A stretch of DNA of 33,641 nt from assembly GCA_934234215.1 (NCBI GenBank), contig CAKQHB010000027.1, positions 1 to 33,641 on the forward strand. The letters run 5' to 3'. Below the pieces are notes generated by a model. The model made no database searches and was not told where the DNA came from. It saw nothing but the letters and a program-made list of their open reading frames with translations. A program made the position numbers and the translations under genes. This document shows positions 8,191-14,933 of this stretch, piece by piece (position 1 is the stretch's first letter; each line of letters starts with the position of its first letter). The DNA is from an uncultured Cuneatibacter sp. Lineage in GTDB: Bacteria; Bacillota; Clostridia; Lachnospirales; Lachnospiraceae.

Positions 8191-9843
8191 ATGAACTTAC
8201 AGGAACAATTTTACCGGGAAACCTTTGACGAAGCGGGCAGGGTGACGGACATCAGGATCACTTATCCGGAAAATTTTAATTTCGGATATGATGTTGTGGA
8301 TGTGATCGCAGAGCAGGAGCCGGACAAGCGTGCGCTGGTATGGTGCAATACAGAGCAGGAGGAGCATGTCTTTACCTTTTCAGATATTTGCACAAAGAGC
8401 AATCAGGCGGCAAATGTTCTGAAAAATGCAGGAATCAGCCGTGGCGATCGGGTGATGCTGGCGCTCAAAAGACATTATGAATACTGGTTTCTGGCAATTG
8501 CACTGCATAAAATCGGAGCGGTTATGATTCCGGTGACACATATGCTGACTGCCCATGATTTTGCTTACCGGATGCGGAGTGCGAGAGTAAAAGCGGTGAT
8601 CTGTACACCGAATAATGGTGTTCCGGAAGCGGTGCTGGGGGCAATGAAAGAGCTCTCTCTGACACCAGAGGATTGCAGGCTGTGGTCTGTACAGAAAACG
8701 ATTGCGGGCTTTGCAAATTTTACAGAAGAACTGCAGCAGGCATCAGCAGAATGGATGCGACAGGAGACGAAAGCAACAGATCCGATGGTACTGTATTTTA
8801 CATCCGGAACATCCGGAGATCCGAAAGGGGTAATCCACGATTTTACCTATCCGCTGGCACATTATGTGACGGCAAAATACTGGCAGAAAACAAAAGAAAA
8901 TGGACTGCATTTTACGGTATCGGAGACCGGCTGGGCAAAAGCATCCTGGGGAAAGCTGTATGGACAATGGCTGACCGGATGTGCAGTGATGGTATATGAT
9001 TTTGATAATTTCGAGCCGAAACAGATGGTGGAGATCATCAATCGCTATCATGTCACTTCATTTTGCGCACCGCCAACGATCTATCGTTATCTGACAAGAA
9101 AAAAGAATCTGGAGATTCCTTGCGTGGAGAGCGCTGTGACGGCAGGTGAATTTTTAAGTCCGGAAGTATTTGCGGAGTTTGATGCACACACCGGACTGAC
9201 GCTGCGGGAGGGATATGGACAGACTGAGACGACACTGCTTCTGGCGAATTTCGAGGATGTCACAGCGGTAGACAGCTCACTGGGAACCCCATCTCCGCTG
9301 TATCAGGTCGAATTGCGGAGCAGAGATGGCAGTCCCACACCGACAGGAGAAATTGGGGAGATTGTGGTCGTTCCGAAAGATGGAAAACGCCCGGTAGGAA
9401 TTTTCTGCGGTTATTTGGATGATCCGGATCGATATGAAGAAATGTGGCGCGGCGGTGTCTACCACACCGGGGATGCGGCATGGCAGGATGAAAGCGGACA
9501 TTTCTGGTTTCACGGTCGATTTGATGATATCATCAAAAGCAGCGGTTTTCGAATCGGACCGTATGAGGTGGAAAATGTGCTGAATACACATCCGGCAGTG
9601 CTGGAAAGCAGCGTGATCGGTGTGCCGGACAGGCTGAGAGGGCAGGCAATCAAAGCAATCATTGTGCTGGCGCCGGGGTATGCTCCGACAAAAGAAACGG
9701 ATCATGAAATCCGGGAATACTGCAACAGCCGACTGGCAGAATATAAATGGATTCGTCAGATCGAATTTGTTCCGGAAATGCCAAAGACCATCAGCGGCAA
9801 GATTCGCAAAGCAGAACAACGTCGCGTCGCAGGCGGATGTTAA
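8191..9843 (+). CDS. Medium/short-chain acyl-CoA synthetase-like AMP-forming ligase
   Basis: This 550-residue member of the ANL superfamily should activate a carboxylic acid to acyl-AMP and then acyl-CoA. The P-loop-like YFTSGTSGDPKGV lies near residues 201-213, followed by REGYGQTETTLL (motif A5), YHTGDAAW (hinge Asp region) and the C-terminal PKTISGKIRK with the adenylating lysine. The overall pattern is closest to acetyl/butyryl-CoA synthetases of the AcsM type. The substrate cannot be read from sequence. AGGAG precedes the ATG and the gene follows accA by eight bases, so it is co-expressed with fatty-acid synthesis. That suggests activation of exogenous or recycled acids, but this is inference. 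It could also be a benzoate or aryl-CoA ligase. Confidence 0.8.
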   Translation: MNLQEQFYRETFDEAGRVTDIRITYPENFNFGYDVVDVIAEQEPDKRALVWCNTEQEEHVFTFSDICTKSNQAANVLKNAGISRGDRVMLALKRHYEYWFLAIALHKIGAVMIPVTHMLTAHDFAYRMRSARVKAVICTPNNGVPEAVLGAMKELSLTPEDCRLWSVQKTIAGFANFTEELQQASAEWMRQETKATDPMVLYFTSGTSGDPKGVIHDFTYPLAHYVTAKYWQKTKENGLHFTVSETGWAKASWGKLYGQWLTGCAVMVYDFDNFEPKQMVEIINRYHVTSFCAPPTIYRYLTRKKNLEIPCVESAVTAGEFLSPEVFAEFDAHTGLTLREGYGQTETTLLLANFEDVTAVDSSLGTPSPLYQVELRSRDGSPTPTGEIGEIVVVPKDGKRPVGIFCGYLDDPDRYEEMWRGGVYHTGDAAWQDESGHFWFHGRFDDIIKSSGFRIGPYEVENVLNTHPAVLESSVIGVPDRLRGQAIKAIIVLAPGYAPTKETDHEIREYCNSRLAEYKWIRQIEFVPEMPKTISGKIRKAEQRRVAGGC

Positions 9844-9903
9844 AAATAGAATCCTGCTCCGCAGGATTCTCGCCTGCGGCGGGTCGCGAAGTGACAAATT
9901 CCG
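9844..9903 (+). repeat. Palindromic tri-hairpin repeat, right copy (inverted relative to 1-61)
   Basis: Hairpins lie at 9848-9870 (AGAATCCTGC/GCAGGATTCT, loop TCC), 9871-9881 (CGCC/GGCG, loop TGC) and 9883-9895 (GTCGC/GTGAC, loop GAA). It differs from the inverted left copy by one lost C in the middle hairpin and one C-to-T change; the latter still allows a G-U pair in the RNA. It begins immediately after the acyl-CoA synthetase stop codon and merges into the terminator at 9896. Confidence 0.85.
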
Positions 9904-9929
9904 ACAGATAAAACTGCCGGAATTTTTTT
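9896..9929 (+). terminator. Intrinsic terminator of the fatty-acid operon
   Basis: AAATTCCGACAG pairs with CTGCCGGAATTT (one A-C mismatch) around an ATAAAA loop, and the 3' arm runs into seven consecutive T. It closes the operon that starts at 144 and insulates the MarR operon downstream. Confidence 0.8.
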
Positions 9930-9939
9930 CGGTCAGGCA

Positions 9940-9968
9940 TTGCGCAAAGATAGAAAATTCGTTACACT
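9940..9968 (+). promoter_or_regulatory. Promoter of the MarR-ATPase-TOPRIM operon
   Basis: TTGCGC at 9940-9945 and TACACT at 9963-9968 with a 17-base spacer, giving a start near 9975 and a 25-base leader. No copy of the GTTGA...TCAAC palindrome is seen here, so MarR autoregulation through that motif is not supported. Confidence 0.5.
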
Positions 9969-9999
9969 AAAGAGAAGAAAAAGATGGGAGACAGGTTGC

Positions 10000-10464
10000 A
10001 TGAAAGACGGATTTGAAGGTTTTACCTCGATGGTGATTCGGGCATATAAACATATTTCACAGATCAAAAAGAAGAAAAGTTCCGAAATCGGCGTAAGAGG
10101 GATTCATGTCATGTGCCTGTATTACCTGGGACAGCACAGCGAGGGTCTGTCGGTCATGGAATTGTCTGCACTTTGCTGCGAGGATAAGGCTGCAATCTCC
10201 CGTGCATTAAATGGGTTGTTTGAGCGGGGATATGTGGCATATTGTGATGTGACGACGAAGCGGAGGCGTTCTGCGCGAATCACGATTACAGAAGAAGGAC
10301 ACACCGCAGTAAAGACGATGGACGATATCATCGGAAGCGTAGTGGAAAATGTGAGAGAAGGACTGACACAGGAAGACCTTGTGACGTTCTATAAAGTATT
10401 TCGTGTCATCAATCGGAGGCTGGAGCTGTATTGCGAAGAGTTGGATCGGAGGGAAAAATGCTGA
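10000..10464 (+). CDS. MarR-family transcriptional regulator
   Basis: This 154-residue protein has a MarR winged helix: helix-turn-helix around LSVMELSALCCEDKAAISRALNGL (split here as LSVMELSALCCEDKAAIS and RALNGL), a wing with basic residues (VTTKRRRSARITITEEG) and flanking dimerisation helices. ATG 10000 is chosen because GGGAG at 9986-9990 lies nine bases upstream; a start at 9940 would fall on the promoter. It follows the fab terminator and overlaps the ATPase gene by seven bases. Two roles are possible: a FabT-like repressor of the fab operon at the palindromes near 108 and 146, or a regulator of the coupled ATPase-TOPRIM pair. The sequence does not decide. The ligand is unknown. Confidence 0.85.
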   Translation: MKDGFEGFTSMVIRAYKHISQIKKKKSSEIGVRGIHVMCLYYLGQHSEGLSVMELSALCCEDKAAISRALNGLFERGYVAYCDVTTKRRRSARITITEEGHTAVKTMDDIIGSVVENVREGLTQEDLVTFYKVFRVINRRLELYCEELDRREKC

Positions 10465-11600
10465 AAAAGTTTTGCCTGAAAAATTATAAAAACTTCAAAG
10501 AAGAGATTTGCGTTGATTTTGAAAAAACAGCAGGTTATCAGTTTGGGACAGATTGCCTTTCTAATGGACTAATTAGCAAGATGCTCATTTACGGAAAAAA
10601 TGCGACTGGAAAAACGAATCTTGGAAAAGCACTGCTGGACATTGCGTTTACGATGTTTGGAACAGCAGCAGATTTCAGAACAGAGGGAGTTTTTCTGAAT
10701 GCAGATTCGACAGAACAGACGGCTTCTTTTCAGTATACATTTCAATTTGGAACAACGGAAGTAGGGTATCGGTATACACGATTTTCTGAGTTGAGACTGT
10801 GCGAAGAAGAATTGAGAGTTGACGAACAAACAATTTTTCATTGTGATTTTGCGTCAAAAAAATATGAGTTTTCCAATTTGCAGTTGGTTGGAGCAGAGAC
10901 AGCGAATACAGAAAGATATGTACAATCTCTGGAAAATGCGGGACCGTTCAGCGAACCGGAATTGCCATTTCTGCGCTGGATACTTAGTAACGTAGCATTG
11001 AAAAAAGATTCCGTCTTGCTTCAGCTGTCGGATTATGTCAGAAGAATGACACGAATCTCAGCAGGAAATAGTATCGCGTATCCCACGAGACGAAATAGCT
11101 TTTATGATACATTGGAAGATCCGGAAAAGTTAAATGATTTTGAATCTTTTTTGAATGCAATGGGAATCTCGTGCAATCTTATTCTGAAAAGATTGCCGGA
11201 CGGGCAGAAAGAACTTTATTTTGCTCATGAAAAACTGGTTCCGTTTTATGCAAATGCATCCAGTGGAACACTGGCACTGGCGGACTTGTATCAGAGGCTT
11301 ATTTCCAAGGTGGGAGATGCTTCGTTTGTATACTTGGATGAATTTGATGCATTTTATCATTATGAAATGTCGGAAAATGTCATTCGCTTTTTCAAACAGC
11401 GCTATCCGGAATGCCAGATTGTTATGACATCGCATAATACGAATTTGATGACAAACCGGATCATGAGACCGGACTGCCTGTTTATATTGTCGCAGAGGGG
11501 AACATTGACAGCGCTTTGCAGTGCGACGGAAAGAGAATTGAGAGAAGGACACAATCTGGAGAAAATGTATATCAGTGGGGAGTTTGAAAAGTATGAATAA
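10458..11600 (+). CDS. ABC/AAA_15-type ATPase (OLD/RloA-like), candidate defence sensor
   Basis: This 380-residue protein starts with an RecF/SMC-like N-terminus (FCLKNYKNFKEEICVDFE), a Walker A GKNATGKTN at residues 46-54, a signature-like SSGTLALADLYQ, a Walker B FVYLDEFDAF and a switch histidine in MTSHNTNL. This order is that of the ABC-like ATPases that pair with TOPRIM nucleases (OLD, PARIS AriA, Gabija GajA). ATG 10458 follows GGAGG at 10448-10452 and overlaps the MarR stop; a TTG start at 10431 is less likely. The 3' end overlaps the next gene by eight bases. The region looks AT-richer than the fab operon, suggesting acquisition. Function in phage defence is inference. Confidence 0.75.
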   Translation: MLKKFCLKNYKNFKEEICVDFEKTAGYQFGTDCLSNGLISKMLIYGKNATGKTNLGKALLDIAFTMFGTAADFRTEGVFLNADSTEQTASFQYTFQFGTTEVGYRYTRFSELRLCEEELRVDEQTIFHCDFASKKYEFSNLQLVGAETANTERYVQSLENAGPFSEPELPFLRWILSNVALKKDSVLLQLSDYVRRMTRISAGNSIAYPTRRNSFYDTLEDPEKLNDFESFLNAMGISCNLILKRLPDGQKELYFAHEKLVPFYANASSGTLALADLYQRLISKVGDASFVYLDEFDAFYHYEMSENVIRFFKQRYPECQIVMTSHNTNLMTNRIMRPDCLFILSQRGTLTALCSATERELREGHNLEKMYISGEFEKYE

Positions 11601-12615
11601 ATATGCGGTCGAAGCAAGACATCGACGGCGAAGTTTGCTCATTGTAGAGGGAAAACATGAAAAAGAGAGTTTGTTTGGACTACTGTTTGAATGTTTTCCG
11701 GAGCTGGACATTCGCAAAGAAGATGTATGGATATACGGAACCAATATTTATCGATTGTACGATGATATCGTAAAAGAATACGGGGAGGAGTGGACAAGAG
11801 ACGGGAGCGATGTCGACTTACCTTTTGTAATCAGCAAAAAAGAGCAGTTAGAGACGGTACATTATAAAGATGATTTTACGAATATTATGCTTGTGTTTGA
11901 CTATGAGCGTCATGATCCACAATATTCAGAGTCAAAAATCACAGAGATGCAGGAGTATTTCTGCGATATGGCGGATATCGGAAAATTATATTTGAACTAC
12001 CCAATGATTGAGGCGTATCAGCATTTGAAGGAAATTCCGGATGCGGAGTATGCAGAGCGAAAGGTTCCGGTGTCTTTGCAGCCAGGTACAAAGTATAAGA
12101 ATCTTGTGAAAAAAGAAAGTGCGGTTGAAAAGTCAGTTGAATTTCCGAATCGAATTGAGGACTTGCTGTCAGAAGGAAAATATAAAATTTCGGATTTAGC
12201 ACTGCGAGCAAGATGTCGGAAAGCGATATTGGACATAAGCAGTCTTGAGCAGGAAAAAGAACTGGAAACTGCATTACTGGGGATAGAAGACGAAAAAACC
12301 AGAACAACATTAAAATATCAGCTGAAAAATTGGATTGAAAAAATGAACTATACACAGTTTCAGGAATCTTACTGGAGCTATATGAGAAAGATTTTTCAGC
12401 AAATCATCCGACATAATCTGTGTAAGGCAAACAGGATTGAAAACGGTGAGTATTTTCTGCAAGAAGAACAGATGAAAACGTATTTTCATCAAATGGATTT
12501 GACGAAAATATTGCGGATTCAAAATGAAACAAGCAGGGACGAAAAGACGGGATTTATTTGGGTCTTGAGCACCTGCATGTTTGTTATTCCGGATTATAAT
12601 TTTAAGTTGGTGTAG
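11593..12615 (+). CDS. TOPRIM-like nuclease-type protein paired with the ATPase
   Basis: This 340-residue protein begins with a beta strand and glutamate LLIVEGKHEKES (Glu19) and has an acidic DxE motif in IMLVFDYERHD (Asp103, Glu105), the arrangement of a TOPRIM metal site. NYPMIEAY follows, a phrase also common in DUF4435/RloB-type proteins. The remaining 200 residues are mostly helical and unrecognised. ATG 11593 is chosen (GGGGAG at 11577-11582, ten bases upstream) over a GTG at 11575. It overlaps the ATPase gene (ATGAATAA), so the two are coupled. By analogy with AriB or the OLD nuclease it may cleave nucleic acid (tRNA or DNA) when released or activated by the ATPase. Family assignment is by motif only. 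Confidence 0.6.
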   Translation: MNKYAVEARHRRRSLLIVEGKHEKESLFGLLFECFPELDIRKEDVWIYGTNIYRLYDDIVKEYGEEWTRDGSDVDLPFVISKKEQLETVHYKDDFTNIMLVFDYERHDPQYSESKITEMQEYFCDMADIGKLYLNYPMIEAYQHLKEIPDAEYAERKVPVSLQPGTKYKNLVKKESAVEKSVEFPNRIEDLLSEGKYKISDLALRARCRKAILDISSLEQEKELETALLGIEDEKTRTTLKYQLKNWIEKMNYTQFQESYWSYMRKIFQQIIRHNLCKANRIENGEYFLQEEQMKTYFHQMDLTKILRIQNETSRDEKTGFIWVLSTCMFVIPDYNFKLV

Positions 12616-12646
12616 GTGGATTCGTAGATTTTCAGAAATAAAGAAG

Positions 12647-12675
12647 TTGCAAATTCTATAGTCATTCTGTATAAT
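12647..12675 (+). promoter_or_regulatory. Promoter upstream of the structured leader and lipoproteins
   Basis: TTGCAA at 12647-12652 and a perfect TATAAT at 12670-12675, spacer 17 bases. The predicted start near 12682 leaves a leader of about 137 bases before the lipoprotein pseudogene. Confidence 0.75.
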
Positions 12676-12681
12676 TGAAAA

Positions 12682-12818
12682 TAGAACAGAACACCGATAT
12701 TTGTAACATGCTATAAGATAGCGGATTCAAAACATTCGCTTGGATAGTGAATGGTTTAGGGCGAATGGAAGAATGCTTGCTTCCGTTCGCCTTTTTGTTT
12801 TCTTCAGGAGGGGTGAAG
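12682..12818 (+). ncRNA. Structured leader RNA, candidate attenuator or small RNA
   Basis: Three successive hairpins are visible: 12710-12722 (GCTAT/ATAGC, triloop), 12733-12753 (CATTC/GAATG) and the terminator stem at 12760-12791. CATTCGC at 12733-12739 is also fully complementary to GCGAATG at 12761-12767, which is part of the terminator's 5' arm. The two pairings exclude each other, which is the layout of an antiterminator switch. I do not recognise a known riboswitch or T-box consensus. A free small RNA ending at the terminator is equally possible. Confidence 0.5.
12760..12800 (+). terminator. Intrinsic terminator just before the lipoprotein ribosome binding site
   Basis: GGCGAATGGAAG pairs with CTTCCGTTCGCC (12 pairs, one T-G) around an eight-base loop, followed by TTTTTGTTT. 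It ends only about 18 bases before the start codon at 12819 and downstream of a strong promoter, so it probably attenuates that transcript; it could also end read-through from the TOPRIM gene. Confidence 0.85.
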
Positions 12819-13696
12819 ATGAAAAAAAGAGTATTGGGTGCGGTTGTACTATTGACATTATGTTTGGCGGCTTGCGGAAAGGGAGAAGACACTACGAAAG
12901 AGGTGGCGCAGACGCCAGGGTTCGCCAAGGCTCCCGGAGCTATTGGTCCGGAGAGTGCGGATGGCGGAGTATATGTATTTTCAAATATATACAGCATTTC
13001 GGGAAAATTCCTTCATTATTGGAATTTTGAGGATGATATCTGCGTTCCCTTGTGCAATAAAGCGAATTGTATGCATATGGATGAAACTTGTAATGCATGG
13101 TTCAAAGATCCGAACATAGGAACTTTACAGAGATATGGAGAGAAAATTTATATTTGGTGTGATTCTCAAAAATTAGCTTTATATTCTGAAAATCTGGATG
13201 GAACAGGACGGGAAAAGGTTTGTAGCTTTTCCTCAGACGACAAAATTCCACAGAGTGTTTCTTCTTCGGTTTTTGCCGGAGACTATTGTTATCTGAATAT
13301 GTCCTTTGGACAGGATCGCGCGGGAAGTGATGTGAGTGGTCTTTATCAGATGGATTCCAAAACCGGAGAGGCAAAGCTGATTCGGATGAACAATGAAGAA
13401 CCGGGGTGGAAGGAATATCGGATGGAAAATGGTTCTATATTACCAAGGAAAAAGAAGACGGTGGAATAATTTGTACGGTATGCGATCTGGATGGAACGGT
13501 AATTGATCAGATAGAAGATGGCTTTGAAGCAGATCCGGCTAACCTCACATATCATTCAATGGCGATGGATCAGATTGTGTTTGTGAGGGATACGTTTGAA
13601 GATGATAATACAACTTTAACCAGCTATCATATTGTCAATAAGTCTGACATTGGAAAAGATCCAATTCCATACCACGAAATTACAATGGAAAACTAA
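12819..13696 (+). pseudogene. Lipoprotein pseudogene, internal out-of-frame deletion
   Basis: The 5' part encodes a signal peptide with lipobox LCLAAC (Cys19) and a beta-propeller-like domain closely matching the intact gene at 13722. Frame is kept to WKEYR near 13405, then the reading frame runs out at 13469. Homology resumes one frame over from 13405 (DGKWFYITKEKEDGG) and continues to the stop at 13694-13696, matching the paralogue's C-terminus (YHIVNKSDIG versus YHIVNKFDIG). Comparison with the paralogue implies loss of about 280 bases, not a multiple of three. AGGAGGGG precedes the ATG. The truncated 216-residue product may still be secreted. It retains the Cys/His motif PLCNKANCMHMDETC. 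Confidence 0.85.
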
Positions 13697-13721
13697 GAGT
13701 TGAAAATAGGGAGGGGATTCT

Positions 13722-14885
13722 ATGAAGAAACAAATCATGACTGTCGTTGTGCTGTTTGCATTGTTGTGTTTAGCAGCATGCAATCAGACAGAAAGAAAAA
13801 ACGACGATACAAAACAGGTGTCAGGTTTCACAGAGAGTGTTGGTGGAATAGCACCGGAAAGCGCAGATGAAGGGGTATATCTATTTACAACAGGTGTTTT
13901 CAGTGGCGGACTTGATGGCTCTATTTTAGAATATTGGAATCTGGAGAGTGATGTAAGTGTACCACTGTGCAGCAAGGCAAATTGTATGCACAATGATGAA
14001 AGTTGTGATGCATGGTTTAAGCAGCCTTATGTGGCATCCTTGCAGAAATATGGCGATAAACTGTATCTTTGGTGCGGTTATGGAGCTGGCGCATCCTTGT
14101 ATTCCGTAAATCTGGATGGAAGCGGACGAGAGAAGGTCTGTGGATTTTCCGGAGATCGTGTTGCGGGAAATGTGATGTCTTCCGTTGTAGCGGGGGATAA
14201 CTGTTATGTACATATGGCTTACGCACAGGATCGAAATGGCAGCGATGTGGATGGTGTTTATCGGGTGTCTTTGAAAGACGGAACAGCAGAATTGATTCGA
14301 ATGAATAACGAAGATACAGACTGGAAAGAGCATCGTTTATACAATGTCGTATATGATCAGGGAACGGTTTATTATGAAATCGTGGAATACCGAACAGGAG
14401 AAGCGCGAAGCCGCATTTATGCTTATGACGAAGAGAGCAAGGAGGATTCGTTGCTTCTGGAAGCAGATGAAACGGTCAGCGCAATCGTTGCGAACAACAA
14501 ATTATATTACACAAGATATTTGGATGAAAATGCAGAAGATAAATTGTTTGTATTAGATTTGGATACGGGAGAGGAAGAAACTATCACGGTTCCGCATGCC
14601 GGTTACATGACCTACGATGGAACGTGGTTGTATTTGTTGGATGCGAGACAAGAGAATGACGTAGAGTATATCATTTGCGATACAGATGGAAATGTAATTG
14701 ATCGGATTCGAGATGGATTTGAAAAAGAATATAAATGGGTTTCGTGTGCAACATTACGGGATCAGATCGTATTTATGGGCGAGGATATGACAGAGGATGC
14801 GACTACAATAGAATATCATATCGTCAATAAGTTTGATATCGGAAATGGCGAGATCCATTACTACGAAAAAACCTTTACAGATTAA
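13722..14885 (+). CDS. Extracytoplasmic lipoprotein, beta-propeller-like, with Cys/His motif
   Basis: This 387-residue protein has a short basic N-terminus, hydrophobic core and lipobox CLAAC with the lipidated Cys20, so it should be anchored to the outer face of the membrane. The body repeats short units of the type YSVNLDGSGREKV, LYLLDA, CDTDGNVIDRI, consistent with a beta-propeller. A conserved C-x4-C-x-H-x4-C motif (PLCSKANCMHNDESC) may bind metal. Similar lipoproteins with unknown roles occur in clostridia. GGGAGGGG lies before the ATG and only 25 bases separate it from the broken paralogue, so it depends on the same promoter. It lies 48 bases before an ABC permease gene and may serve as its partner. 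Confidence 0.75.
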   Translation: MKKQIMTVVVLFALLCLAACNQTERKNDDTKQVSGFTESVGGIAPESADEGVYLFTTGVFSGGLDGSILEYWNLESDVSVPLCSKANCMHNDESCDAWFKQPYVASLQKYGDKLYLWCGYGAGASLYSVNLDGSGREKVCGFSGDRVAGNVMSSVVAGDNCYVHMAYAQDRNGSDVDGVYRVSLKDGTAELIRMNNEDTDWKEHRLYNVVYDQGTVYYEIVEYRTGEARSRIYAYDEESKEDSLLLEADETVSAIVANNKLYYTRYLDENAEDKLFVLDLDTGEEETITVPHAGYMTYDGTWLYLLDARQENDVEYIICDTDGNVIDRIRDGFEKEYKWVSCATLRDQIVFMGEDMTEDATTIEYHIVNKFDIGNGEIHYYEKTFTD

Positions 14886-14933
14886 AACAAAATAAGAGCG
14901 GAATCGAGATGCCCGCTTTCCGGGAGGGCAGAT

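Noticed and set aside
9848..9870. The ten-pair hairpin as a stand-alone terminator
   Set aside because: No T-run follows; the real terminator is the stem at 9896-9925. The hairpin is part of the repeat element.
9844..9903. CRISPR-like repeats
   Set aside because: Only two copies exist, 9.8 kb apart and inverted; there are no spacers or cas genes.
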